A DNA stretch of 64,000 nt from Odiellus spinosus (lineage: Eukaryota > Arthropoda > Arachnida > Opiliones > Phalangiidae). Below, one piece after another: positions 24,941 through 37,350 of the stretch. Made by a program: the position numbers and the translations under genes. Every line of letters begins with the position of its first letter. The stretch's first letter is position 1. Below the pieces are notes generated by a model. The model did not search any database, was not told the DNA's origin, and worked only from the letters and a program-made list of their open reading frames with translations. The stretch lies in NCBI GenBank assembly GCA_963920705.1, contig OY987228.1, positions 12,755,187-12,819,186 on the forward strand, given 5' to 3'.

Positions 24941-26090
24941 TGTTACAAATATTGTAATAGAGTTTCCATATACTTGTTAAATAATGGATTAATTGTAAAC
25001 TATTAAAAACGTTGACTAATGATGAAAAATAGAACTATGCCTATATGTTTACCTCAGAGGATAACAATAAATTGAAACGTAGTATTTTTAATTATATGGG
25101 GTAATTCAATATTATCTCTGTCACTACATTTAGCCGCTAACGGATGAACACTACTAGAGTTTCCATACAGTAAAACTTATTAACATAAATTAATTTTGAA
25201 AATAAACCAAAAAAATTCTAAAACTTCAAACTTAAAAATGTTTAACTCGCGTTGCGCCAATTCGAACCAAACTCTCTCCCCATACTCTCAAAAAGAGAAT
25301 AAAAGTAAGGCTTTGAGAAAAGAAGAAGAAACATTAATCAAGTTGAATTGTTTCGAGAGAAATCCCACCCAAATTCCTCCCATCATTCCTAAATTTTACT
25401 TTTACTTGACTGCGAGCGTAAAGCTACGATTCAAGTACATTGAAGCTATACTTAAAGCTGGCAGTTTTCTTAGATTCCCCTTGAAATTCGTTTTCCCTTC
25501 GTCTTTCTCTACCACTATACTATACCACCATTTTTGACAAGGCGTTTCATTACAAGCAAAAGGAAACGTTCCGTTTCGTTTGCGCGTTTTTGGAGAAAAG
25601 CGAGGGAAAAAAATAAAGAGTTTCATAGCTATAAAATCTCATCGACCAATTAGTTTGGTCGTCGGTAATTATAAGAAATAAATCGCTTGAACGTAAGGTT
25701 GGAACGTTTATAATTTGGCAATTTTTTAAAGGAAAAAATGCGGGAAAAAACGTGGTTCAAACACGTGGCAACTCCGAATACAGTTAAAGTTACGAGAGAA
25801 GGCAATCAGAGTTCACTCGCTTTATCTATTTCTTCGGATTGAAACGGGATGAATTTCTAACTGGTTTTCTCTTCATTTAAAGGGATAATGCTAGAGTGGG
25901 ACCTGATATTTTTAGAGATCTGAGAAAGCGAATAGCAGACGAATTTGTGAACAAAGTATTCGGGAATGATATAACAAAGGCTTACGAGGATCGATCAAGA
26001 GGTACCCTTGTTTAGAATGAAGGCGCAAGTTTTCCAGTTTTATTGTTCAATGCTATTTAATTTTAAGGTCGAAACACTGTATACTTTTAA
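24941..26090. other. non-coding, no gene recognised
   Basis: A 113-codon frame at 25196-25537 is low-complexity and unrecognised, so it is left out. No RNA gene or repeat array is seen. Confidence 0.4.
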
Positions 26091-26104
26091 CCACCAGGTG
26101 GCGC
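26091..26104 (+). promoter_or_regulatory. strong CTCF-like site
   Basis: CCACCAGGTGGCGC matches the animal CTCF core consensus (CCA-CAGG-GGCGC type). A weaker reverse site (ACGCCACCTG) lies about 110 bp downstream near 26213. Spacing and opposite orientation are compatible with an insulator, but the call rests on motif similarity alone. Confidence 0.4.
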
Positions 26105-29100
26105 TCACATGTGATACAACTGGCTGCTAAATAACTAACCTATGACACTTTGTATGGTGTCATTTAATAGATGGTATTACACGACGGCAATGTCAACTTT
26201 CCTTAGCAACGCCACCTGTCTTCAAACACGGGTACTTATTTATCGACCCTAGTATAAGATGTATTTCTAAGTATTACTTGAATGAGTTCTTGAACTTTTA
26301 AATATTCACACGTTAAAACTATATTAATATTCAACCTTAGATACAGTTACAATTAACGCGGAGAAATTATTTTCCAGGGTGAATTTTTACTATAGTGAGA
26401 CAACAAAGGTCATGTAATTCCCTCACTGAGGGTGCACTTGTAAAGTTGAGTTTGATAACTCTCCCATCCCAGTAAGGGGATGACACCGAGGTGAGAGTCA
26501 GAAGCTTCTGACGTTTCAATATCTCTCTTGCCACCTCCTTATACTTGACTGAACAAGTTGCGTCCAATCGTTATATCGTGTGAAAGGGTCTTTAGAAAGA
26601 TGGAGCAATTTTGCTAAATTAATCAAGTGAAAGAGTACACTTTTCTAGAGTCTCGCAGAAGAACCCGCCTGGTAAGAAAATCTAGAACTTAATTATAGGT
26701 TTTGAGAAGGTGATTATGATGGCGGCCGCTTCCAGTTTAACTGTTTTTTGTTTTTTTCCTCTAATCTCTTTCACTCAAAAATTAAGTTTGGGGTTGTATT
26801 TTAGGGTATTTAGAAGAAAAATAATAAAAGAAATTAAAATAAAAATTTAGGAAAGCACTTTGAACAACTTAGGCCCGCGAGACTGAATTATAATCGTGCA
26901 AAGTTTGAATATTAATTTAAAAGTATGTTATATAATGAGATTTGACGTCGTTTTTGTTCGTTTTATAATTGACTAAGATAAATCAGAAGCAATTTCTAAA
27001 GAATTCTTAACAGCAATTTATTTTGAAGTTGAAAAATGAAAATGGGAAAACTTTTGTTTTTTGCAATTTCATATTGTGGAAAGATTTTAACCGTTAATAA
27101 AAGACAAGGAACTAGAACAATTACAAATCACAGGTCTGAGTTCAAGTATGTGTTTTGAAGAAACTTCAAAAAATAGAGGTGTATTAATTCTAATTAAGAA
27201 ATTAAATTGATAACAAAACATTCAGTAGCCTATAACACTTCAAGATCAAAATTAGCATCTATAAACTATTTATCACAAAATTATATTCGGAAGTTCACAG
27301 ACCCTATGGTTATTGGAGCTTGGGGCCCTCTTTGGATTGTTATATACAGAGTTTCCGGAAAACTGGAGGTAGCAAATTGTATTATAAAATAAACCTTCCA
27401 AACCAAAACCCATTGTTACATTATTTTCTTTCACTTTCAAAGACTGGCGTATACAGTCTACCAAAATCATTGTATAAACCCCGTAAGAATTCTCTGTTGG
27501 CCCATCTGACAAAGCAACAAATAAAAAAATTCCCTCCCAATGAACCTATATGCAAATCTCTATTTCTAGACCAACTATAAAGTCCCTGAAACTACTGGTC
27601 GAAGAAAATATAATTTACAAAGGACAGTATTTTTTTTTCATACACTTTAAGGGTCGTCTAGAAGTAGATACCACCTCTAAAATAAGGTTCGAGACGGGGC
27701 CAGACCAACCCCAATAGCTCCGTATCCATTTTGGGGTAAGAGTCCCAGCTTCCGGCAAAGAGAAAACCAACGAATAGAGGATCCCCGACTTAAAATCGAT
27801 CAATCATATCGAGGGGAACTCTCCTACTTGACTCTATGGAAAGATGGTCAAAAATGTTCGTCTAGCCAAGATCATGGGCATGATCTTAGAACCCGCCTAC
27901 CTGTCTCAAGTTCAAGGTTAAATTTCGAGGGTCATTGGTCTATCTGAAGTTTTTATATAGTTGCCAAAAATATGGGAATCAAATTGAGGGAAAAAGAAAC
28001 TTCATACAGTGGTTGAATAAGCCTCCAAAGTAATTCTATAGCGGAAAAAAGAAAATAGGTACTTGTGGCAACGTTATTCCCACCTGTATCTATATATACA
28101 ATATGAACTGAATATTTTTTTCATATGGAGTGTTCAGTGTGTTCAATATTATGACCCATATCTCTCTCTCATAAATTTACTACTAGGAGAATTTAGAATA
28201 TGAATATGATAGAGATTTCTTCAATTTTGGTTATGTAAACTAACTTGATTATTTTAACTCTTAATATTAATTAACTTTAGTGTTCAAGATAACTTTGAAA
28301 ACTAGCAAATGTTGTGGTATGTTATACGTAATTTATAAAATGGAATATTTTGAAAAATGTATGTTTAATTGTTTTTCAAACTATATGTTGATTTTGGAGT
28401 TTATAGTTTTAAATCCACTGTACACTTACAGAATATAACAATACTTAAAATTCGAGTTAGTTTTAGATATAGGGGCATCCTATATACGAAGCTTTGAACG
28501 CGATAGACCTTTGAACTTGAACATATATAAATATACCTAAGATTTTTTCCATGTCCATCTCTCACAAACCCTCCTATTACTGAAAGTGCAATGTGGTACT
28601 GGTTTCGTGAAGTACATCACGTGGTATAGAATTTTTTATAGTGTTTTCCCTTCGGTTTTCCCCCTAAAATCCATTATAACCGCGTGTAGAGGGCTGAGTT
28701 TAGTTTCTATCTACGTGCGTATGCACTATAGGGTTGCCTTGGTTCTACTAGGTTCTTCGGTACGTTCTGTACCAATCTAATGGGGCTAGAAAGCTTTCTG
28801 GAAACTACAGCACCTGTGTTTCCTTATAATATACGGTGTGTATATATATCCTGCATGGAAAACGGTCAATATTAAAAAAGGGACATTTGAAAGAAGGTGA
28901 AAAAAAATACGAAATTCATATTAAAGTACTGGTGCGGTGGATGTAAAAAAAATAATGGCAGTATATCACTGGATATTTGGTTGAGAAAAGAAAAATGATT
29001 AAATGAATCGAAACGTAAAAAGAAATGCAAAAATAAAAAGTTTTTTTTTTTTTTGTCGAGAAGAAAAAATAAATGAAAAAAATTCAAGATTATTTTTCAC

Positions 29101-29806
29101 ATCCATCTGTGCAGATATCTAAATTTAGCTTCTTATACGTTAATTTTTTTTTTTTTTTTTTTTTTTAGCTTCCATTTTGCACAAGAGATTGTTCCGTGTG
29201 AAGAAAATTTATTTTAGTTTCGTGAATTGATTTGAGAAAATTTCAAAATATATGGAAGACATACTATTTTACACCTTTGGAAGAAACTAACTAGTAAAGG
29301 CAACGCGCAGGGATATTTTAACCGAAATGTACTACAATTCAGTTCTTTACAAGGGTGTAACAAAATATTGCCAACTTAAAATAATCAATTACGTGTAATT
29401 TATTAACTAGCTAAATTACCCTTAAAAATGATGGGTTTTACAATAGTTTTTTTTCCTTAAATAAGTTACTTATTACTGAAATTACTAATCACTACTCAGT
29501 CAGATTGTAACCTAGAAGACATTACTTGGAGAAGATCCCCCAAATTTAGGCATAACTCGCATATAACGAGCGGAATTATTCACGATGATCAATTGTCCTG
29601 ATGGCCAATTTCGAAACCCTATAGGGGAAGTGGAGGTTATACTCCCTTTAATTTAAGGTAACTAGTCACAATGTTTATCGTTTACATATTCCGATTATAT
29701 TACCACCGTGTTTCGATTAGCAGTAAAACCATTTTATATTATTACAGAAAAATATTCCATTTCTTTTTTGGGTCGTTATAAATTCCTCTAAAAAGACCAT
29801 ATTATA
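26105..29806. other. non-coding, no gene recognised
   Basis: Only short frames without domains. A T tract lies at about 29144-29166. Confidence 0.5.
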
Positions 29807-30646
29807 GTCCGTTCAGACTTAAATTTTTGCTCAAAACCCTCGCCATAGTTCAGTTGTACAATTTTTGTACAACCTCGTTTTCTGGTCTTAACGGCAAATA
29901 TTAATTAGTTTTCTAATAGTTATAAATATTCAAACAAAAGGGCATAATCGGGAATTCACAAATAAAAAGGGATAAAGGGGTGGAAAAAGAACTGAACTGA
30001 ACTTTACACTTCATTGCTATTTATTCTACAACAGGATTATAAGCCTATTACCAGAAGTAGATGAAACCCTCCTTTGAAGTCTACTACTCTAATGTTCGAT
30101 ATAGCGCTCCTCTCTGTATTGGTAAAATTCACGATTTTAGGAGATCGGAGGGGTCCTACTTCATACCCCCTGTCTACGGAAAATTGGAAATTCTCTCTCT
30201 CCACAAACGACGAGGTTTTTTTGACGAACTCCAAGGCTGCTAGAGATATTCGCTCGACGAACTCCCGCTCCGAAAATATCTACCGTTAGGAGGCGTACGA
30301 ATCGCGCTTTTTGAAACTAACCCATACAGAGAGGGGTAGACAAGACCAGGGAGTAATAGACTTCAAAGGAGGGTTTCATCGGCTTCTGCTATTACTTGTA
30401 ATAATATTGTCATAAACACATTTTTAATCAGGATATTATCCATTATTATCTAACTAGAGAATTTACAAAAACGCCATGCGCGAAGCGTTAGGCCCACATC
30501 TTGTGAAAAATGGTGCTAATAATTTATCTTATAAATAAGTCTCTTTCTTATTGGACAGTTTAAAAGTATAAACATAAATTGTACAATAAAAAAATGGTAG
30601 ATGGTGATAAAAGTTTTTGAGCAAAAATGTCGTAGTCTGAACGGGT
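29807..30646. mobile_element. inverted-repeat element interrupted by a nested MITE
   Basis: CCGTTCAGACT followed by ATTTTTGCTCAAAA on the left is matched in inverted order near 30611-30646 (TTTTGAGCAAAAAT ... AGTCTGAACGGG). The 7-bp-TSD MITE copy 2 lies between the arms, so the host element would be about 500 bp. Target duplications could not be defined. Confidence 0.4.
30052..30388. mobile_element. MITE with 7-bp target duplication, copy 2
   Basis: A 337-bp close copy of the element at 23134-23468, with the same order of blocks and the same terminal inverted repeats. It is flanked by CTATTAC at 30045-30051 and 30389-30395. Two independent 7-bp duplications make the TSD length credible. Confidence 0.9.
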
Positions 30647-31200
30647 CTTTAGTACATTTAGAGATCACCTGCAATTTATTTCTATACCACTCCCCAAAAA
30701 CCATATTAAACATACTTTTGGTACTGTTTGCAGACAAGCAAAATCGAGGAGGATTATTACACAATGTTAAACTTAATGGGATTAAAGTAGTTTTAAAAAC
30801 CTAATACATTTTCCTGAACTGAGGTATAATTTAAAAAATACACCCTTTTTCAATTCTACTCTATATATATAAAAGATTACGTTCGCAGTCGTAGCTATTT
30901 CTAACCTAAATTTTACCCCTATTTGAAAAAACAAGCTTAATAGTCCTCAAAAATCAATCCCCTTGTAAGAAGAATCTAATGATGACACAGTTAAGATCTA
31001 TTTTTAAGTTTTCTGAGCGTATAATATTCACAACTATAGGCTAACATACATTAATCTCAAACAAAATCGAGTAATTGAAATCGAGGGAACCTAGTATCAT
31101 AATACGTGTGGAAACTCCTGATATATAAATCATGTTCGTCTAGAACTGCAAATTTTAAGATTCGAAACGAAAATAAATGAAAGATACAAAGAATATACTA
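30647..31200. other. non-coding, nothing recognised
   Basis: AT-rich spacer with short chance frames only. Confidence 0.4.
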
Positions 31201-31275
31201 TTGATCAATAACGATGGCATAGACTATTTTATCCCTACGAGGTTTAATATTATGTATCAATCCGCCACAGCTTTC
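31201..31275 (+). repeat. dispersed 75-bp motif, copy F
   Basis: Contains GGCATAGACTATTTTATCCC, TACGAGGTTTAATATT and ATGTATCAATCCGCCACAG. Together with copy G this is the best-preserved member of the family. Confidence 0.6.
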
Positions 31276-32458
31276 CACACTACGTCGTACTCTTTTGACA
31301 AACAAAATGTAGTCAAGAATTTGTTAAGAGGGTCAAAATAAAATTAACTTTTCAAATTTCGTCATTAATACATTATCGCGATTTAGCCCAATTGAAGTAC
31401 ATTTTAGTCTTTATTTTTAAATTATATGATTAATTCGGATTAAAAATAGATAGAATCCTGACTAACGTCTTGAAAATGTATTATTTTTAATTGGGATTAA
31501 TTTTTAATTATTTTTAGAAATGAATCAATTATAGTACTTGTTGGTTGCACGATTGATACACTTACATCTTCCTTCAAATCTTAAATATACTTAAATTCCC
31601 ATTGCACTGAATTTATGACTAAAGATTTCTTTAAAATTAAACAATAAAACTTAATTAAAATTTAACAATCCCTTATATATATATATATATATAGAAAAAA
31701 GTTTAGAAACGATATAATCATTGTTTTTTCTCCTTTAGTCCCCGGTAAATCTATGTTGACACAGAAAGGTCCAATTTATCTCGCTAGATTGGTCACTTTG
31801 GTCAAGCCCGGAAAATACAAAGGTTTTCCTAGATGGGCCATTTCAATCAATTTCTTTTCTGGGGGCTATCATTCCACTCCTCCTCCCCCAACCCCCACCT
31901 CGATAGTTCCCCAAACCCCCAGCTTCAAATTATATCCCAGAGTTCGGCGCGCGCTGATCTCCCAAAGGAGGAAAGAGTCTTTTGCGTCACGAGCCGAAAC
32001 GACCAATCAGAACGATCTGACCTTTTTTCGGTTCTGGAAGCGATCCATAAAAGCGAAATCGATACTCTCGGTGGTACAAAGATATTTTTTCCCTTCTCTT
32101 TCTTTCTTTCTTTCCTTCTTTCTTTCTTATTAAACCCCAAAAGATCGATCTATTTAGTTGGGGGCTTATACCCCCCCCCCTCCCCCTCTCCCAAAGAAAG
32201 AAAAAAGTTTCATATCCTGATGTGATTAATTTAAAAGAAGAAAATGTTAAAGAAATAAAAAAATTGTTTCTCATAGGAATCTTCAATTTGGAAATAAAAT
32301 AAAAACAAAATTAAGTGTTTCAGAAATTTATACCATTTCTAAATAGAAATGTTTAAGATCAATCAAAATTAGAAGTTAATTTTACGGTCCGTCACTTGAC
32401 ATGCTTAACATGCTTGTATAAAACTAAATATAAGAAATAAAGGCTTTAGAGATCCAGA
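31276..32458. other. non-coding with simple repeats
   Basis: Includes an (AT)n tract at about 31675-31694, a C/T-rich segment with (CTTT)n at 32090-32130 and an adjacent C run near 32170. Overlapping frames at 31753-32286 are by-products of this low complexity. Confidence 0.5.
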
Positions 32459-32562
32459 TTTCAAAGTTATTTTGTGTAAAATACGTTTATAGTGAACTGG
32501 ATTTGAATAATTTCAAAGTTATTTTGTGTAAAATACGTTTATAGTGAACTGGATTTGAATAT
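32459..32562 (+). repeat. 52-bp perfect tandem duplication
   Basis: Two consecutive copies of a 52-bp unit containing TTTTGTGTAAAATACG and TAGTGAACTGGATTTG. The copies are essentially identical. Confidence 0.85.
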
Positions 32563-33690
32563 TTTTAAGTCATCGTGGTGTATTTTAGAGAATATATTCG
32601 TGAATTACATTTCATTTGATATAAGTTGTAATTTTTAATTCGGCCCGAAGACATATGTCGAAGTGTACAGCTGATTCAGCTCCAATTATTTTGAAATTAA
32701 ATACCCACATCAATATAATATCTTTATTTTTGGTTTTCATTAAGTGTAACTATGTCCCAGGGTTGCGAACTATCAGTTTATTAAACGAACTTTTCTGGAG
32801 CGCTTTTGAAAGTGTTTAATTTTGCATTTCGCCTTTGGCGAGCTAGTTACTTTAAAATAACTGATTAGAAGAATTTTGGTTCTTATAAATTTCCATATTT
32901 AAACCATTTCAATAAAAAATTGTCTATTAAATTAAAATTTGATCAAATTTGTTAAAATTGCGCCTTTTATCAGGAAATTACTCTCTTTTCTCTTGAATGG
33001 CGCGCGAAGCACTAAAAAGATGAATGCTTCTCCACACCTACACGAAGCTCATTTGCAGCCTTAATATTCAATCTTTAATACGAGGCGAGGTTATCTCGAG
33101 GAAAAAGTAATTTATCTTTCGAATTTGCCCAAGAAACCTGGACTCGCGGCCACGCCACCCCCTTTTTTCTTTAAAAGAAAAAGAAATTTCTCACGAAGGA
33201 GTATTTTTTTTTCTTTTTCTTTCTTTTGCTTTAATACTCGAAGTAATTTAGAGGATGCTGGCACCTGGTAACCATCAAAATTCGCTTAAGACACATTTTT
33301 TTAATTAAAATAGCTCATCCTTAAAGAGCTTCACGTACGCCTTTTTATCCCCCCTTCTCTCCCTCTAATAAAAAATATATATATTTTTAAAAATAATTTA
33401 TATCATAATCGTGATTTATAAGTTTAATTTTACGGGTGGGCCAAAACTATAAATACCGGTGTTTAATAAAGTATTTTTTTTTAAATATATTTAATGAATA
33501 TTATTTTAAACAAATTATGTTTGAAGTAGTTTTCAAGGGAAAATGAACAAAGTTTTTTTTGATTTGTCGAAGTATTATTAAAAAAAATGTCAAAGAAACA
33601 GAGGTTCTACCATCCACTATAATTACAACAATGCGTATAGTTCTGAATAAGATTATCTCACTGTGTGCACCGAAACTATATTCCCTCATA
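32563..33690. other. non-coding, no gene recognised
   Basis: AT-rich sequence leading to the target duplication (TCATA at 33686-33690) of the next element. No gene is supported. Confidence 0.5.
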
Positions 33691-34003
33691 GCAAGAATTC
33701 ATTCAGGTTCCATCCTCCCAAACTTTGTAGCAAAAGTTCGTCTGATTCGAATCGATTTTTACAGTAAATCGCTCCTGACATCTATTATTAACCCGCGCCA
33801 CTAACGACCTTGACATAATATTTTGGGTAATAAAAATGGAGCCGACCGAAAAAAGATCTAAGCGTACAAATGTTGCGAAAATTGTAGACGAACTTTTGTT
33901 ACAAAGTTTGGGAGGATGGTACCAGAGGCTAAAGCTATGCTCCCATATTCTTATGGAACCTGAATGAGTAGGGTATAAACCCCATTTCTGCCCCACTTGG
34001 AGC

Positions 34004-34042
34004 CGATGGTGCCGATGGTGCCCGATGGTACCCGATGGTGCC
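34004..34042 (+). repeat. short tandem repeat in left TIR
   Basis: Four units of about 10 bp (CGATGGTGCC type, one with GGTACC). The same array occurs inverted at 47662-47700. Confidence 0.85.
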
Positions 34043-34140
34043 ATTTTTCGACGCCATTTTTCTTCAAAATTTTTTTTTATTATTTTTTTTTTTTTTATTT
34101 TATTTTTTTTTTTTTTATAATTTTTTTTTTTTTTTTTGTA

Positions 34141-34206
34141 TCCGGGTTTCGAACCCGGGACCTAATGTACGTGGGGATGACGCGTTACCAGACTACGCCA
34201 TTTTTC
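34141..34206 (-). promoter_or_regulatory. tRNA-like segment / pol III promoter in left TIR
   Basis: On the minus strand an A-box-like TGGCGTAGTCTGG is followed at normal tRNA spacing by a B-box GGTTCGAAACC set in a perfect 5-bp T-arm (CCGGG/CCCGG). A D-stem GCG/CGC is also possible. No matching acceptor stem is seen and the anticodon arm does not fold well, so this is not a functional tRNA. It points outward, and an A-rich run then a T stretch lie between it and the element tip. The equivalent segment in the other TIR is at 47544-47607. Confidence 0.6.
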
Positions 34207-34414
34207 TTATCAACTTTACGTTTTAAACCCTGGTTCATTCTTATAACTTATTCTTGTTCGTATACTAACTATTAATAGAAGGGAAGGCGGAGGTACCTTC
34301 TTATCTCTTTTCTTGTACTCGCAGCCGTGGGTGAATATCATCCTTATCTCGGTTCTTCTTATCTATGTGTTCGTATATGTTATCACGTGATTGAAAGTTT
34401 AAATAATAAGGCGC

Positions 34415-35513
34415 CAAATTAAATGTGAATTTATAACCTATACTGAAACCACTTTAAGCCTTTATCGTTTTCGAATTTCGCGCGGGTCTCGTATCAGTTG
34501 TATCGTGTTATCACCTATGCATGGTCTTATCCTAAAACCCATGGGAAAAATAAATAGATGCATATTCAAATATATCTTAACAAATAACTAGAAGAATTTC
34601 TCCGAGTAAACATCGTGAAACACAAATTTCAAATTGAACTGTAAATACACGAATATTATTATAAATCAATAGTGAATTAATGTGGGAAAATACTCAAACA
34701 AGTTGGTGAACACCACGATATCAAATTAAAATTGGAAAGTTAGGCCTAATTACATCGTGTATGAAAATTGAAATACATATGCAATTAATACTCGTGGTTA
34801 AACCCAACACGTCATCGGAAATTCGAATCCATATGTTTAAACACGTAGTAAACCCCAACACGCTATTGGGGAAATCCTAAGTCCCTAAGCCTAATACATC
34901 GGTTTTTCCCAAGTAATCATTGCACATGTTAAATCACAACACGTCATTGGTAAAACCTATTTTTCAACTCCAAGCATCCATTGGGAAATCTGTATCTTGA
35001 AACGCTTGGTAAAAACCCAACGCGTCATTGGGAAAACCTATTTCACAACTTCAAACAATGATATGACGCTTATTTTAGATCATGAATGTCTTATACATGA
35101 TTGGGCTGAACGGGTTGAAATGAACTTTGCAAATGCCGTTAATAATTTAAATATCCAATTAATTACGGAAATATTTAATAATTCAACCTTTTTTATTTAG
35201 TTTCGATTTTTGTAAGCAAATGGTGTGCAAAAATTATTTGCATTTCGAAACAATATTTGTAAATATAAAAATAAAATAACGATTTCCAACTCTTAAAGAA
35301 TGTCATTTCCTAATACTCATAGTACACAATATTCTGATTAGTGAACTCATAGCTTTGTGGGAATAACTTTCGTTATTGAATATTTGTTATTCCCATCGAT
35401 GATTACAAATTGATTTTCATATCTTCAAAGATCGATATTTACAGAGTGAGAAAAAAAATAGCGTATCCCAAATTAAGGAATGACTACTTGTTTAATTATT
35501 AAAAGATAAGAGA
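34415..35513. other. Polinton left subterminal region, non-coding
   Basis: It holds a degenerate repeat array (see 34796-35050). A 67-codon frame at 34997-35200 begins within the array and is not supported by any recognisable motif. Confidence 0.5.
34796..35050 (+). repeat. subterminal repeats (AACCCAACACGTCATTGG type)
   Basis: Four diverged copies centred near 34807, 34860, 34943 and 35025 share ACCCAACACGTCATTGG with flanking AAAACC. Further half copies lie near 34975-34990. The motif occurs once, inverted, on the right side at 47245-47266, so it is a property of both ends. A role as binding site for a terminal or regulatory protein is inference. Confidence 0.7.
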
Positions 35514-35524
35514 GGGTATATAAG
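35514..35524 (+). promoter_or_regulatory. TATA-type promoter for PolB
   Basis: GGTATATAAGC lies about 190 bp before the PolB start codon. A 5'-UTR intron is possible, with donor GGTAAGC near 35596 and an acceptor in TACTTAG or TCTTAG just before the ATG. Confidence 0.5.
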
Positions 35525-35708
35525 CTTAGGCTATCAGCTCCTAATTATCACAAGTCTTTGCGCTCTCTTCAAGGATAGGAAGAAATCTCCACTCGGTAAG
35601 CATGAAAGTTAACATAGTTAAAATATAGTCATTATTTTAAAATAGTTATTCATCATAGTTTTTTTTTTCTCCCCTTAAATTCGTGTAAAGCTTTTACTTA
35701 GTCTTAGT

Positions 35709-37302
35709 ATGGTTAAATGTGATATTTGCGGGGCTAAGTTCTCCTTAAATAAAAGTCTTCTTCGCCATAAACGGGAGAAACATGAAAAAATTAGCTTTAA
35801 ATGTACTTTATGTACAAAGACATTTATAAGACAGGATGCTCTCACACGCCATATGAAGGACCACCATTCTAGTAGGGAAGGCGGTCCTTATGTTTCAAAT
35901 CCAAAACGTGACGGGGACTCAATGTATGCAAATGATATTAAGAGGGTTAAGTCCTCAAGTCAGCAACCATCAACATCTAGGCTAGTTTCTGAACCAGTAA
36001 TCAATATACGTACTCCATCACCCACACCAACCAATACCCCCGTTAGATCTATTAACCAAGCGGCCAGTGAGAATTTAGACACCCAGGACTTGGTGACAGA
36101 GCAAGATGACAAAGATATAGCAGACTTTTTTGATGATCTTGATGACCCAATGAATGAACTCAATGAGCAAGAGTCTGCGGACATTCAGTCTTTTATGGAT
36201 CAGAAAGAAAACCCTGAAAACCTCCCCGAGCCTGAAGTAGTCGTTCCACATATCCCTCCAGTACCTGACCAGTTAGAGGAAATGGAAGTACTGGGGAATG
36301 CCATATTATGTGCACGATTCACCCCAGGCGAAGTGGTTACAGACATAGAAGCTTATGTAAATCGTCACAGGCAAGAAATAGAAAACTATCTCAGACAAAA
36401 ATTAACCGCGATTAAAGGAATAAAGTGGTACTTAGCCCTCAGAGTACGTTACACGCGTGAATTAAACACGGGCGAGGAGGTCGAATTTATCGCTTACCAT
36501 CATAGTGGAACACGTATTACACTAACTCCAGACACAATCCCAAGACAAATAGATATGTGTGTTGAAGCACTCGAAAAACATATAGAAGATTTTGAAAATA
36601 ATGGCAGTGATTGGGTGATTGATCGGATACTTTTTATGCAAATAAACATTATTGGGTATTTACCATTGGTTGGTGGATCGTTTATCAAACTTCCTAAATC
36701 ACTAGCTGATAAAAAAGCGATTCTCAACATTAGAAACGATGATAATCTATGCTTCTTATGGTCGATATTAGCTCATTTACATCCGTTTGACCGAAAAGAT
36801 CACCCTGAAAGAGTACGAAAATACACACCATTTCGTCATGAATTAGACACGTCCGGAATATCATTCCCATTCGAGATAAACGCGGAAAAACTCGAGAAAT
36901 TTGAAAATACGAACAATATTTCAATTAACATTTTTTGCGATGAGAAAGGGATTTTCCCTAAGTATACAAGCAAAAATAAAGTTTGCAAAGAACGACAAAT
37001 CGATCTCCTACTCATAATGCAAGGAGAAAGGAAACATTATTGCCTTATTCGAAGTTTGAGTCGTTTATTGAATAACTTCTCAAAGGACGGGCACACCACA
37101 TTTTATTGCCGATACTGCCTGCATCGCTTCGTCGGACCTAACGCTGAAACCAACCGTGATACACACACCGAAGATTGTAGCACGCACGGATCCCAGAAAG
37201 TTACGATGCCGACGAAGGAACCGATACTGGAATTTACTAAATACGGATGGCATCAACCAGTAAGTATACCTTGTAATCACTTTCGTAAAATTATAAACAC
37301 TA

Positions 37303-37350
<48 letters not shown>

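Larger units (their letters stand above)
33967..34414 (+). repeat. Polinton left terminal inverted repeat
   Basis: Pairs with 47444-47737. The outermost ~110 bp is essentially identical between ends. It includes a short internal tandem (GATGGTGCC x4 at 34004-34042), then a T-rich run, a tRNA-like segment, an indel of roughly 100-150 bp, and a final shared block TATGTTATCACGTGATTGAA. Divergence inside and identity at the tips suggests that only the ends are under strong constraint or are homogenised. Confidence 0.9.

Noticed and set aside
31753-32286. Overlapping long frames on both strands
   Set aside because: They arise from low-complexity C/T-rich sequence including (CTTT)n and a C run.
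34141-34206. Functional tRNA gene
   Set aside because: Acceptor stem and anticodon arm do not form; only promoter boxes and the T-arm are convincing.
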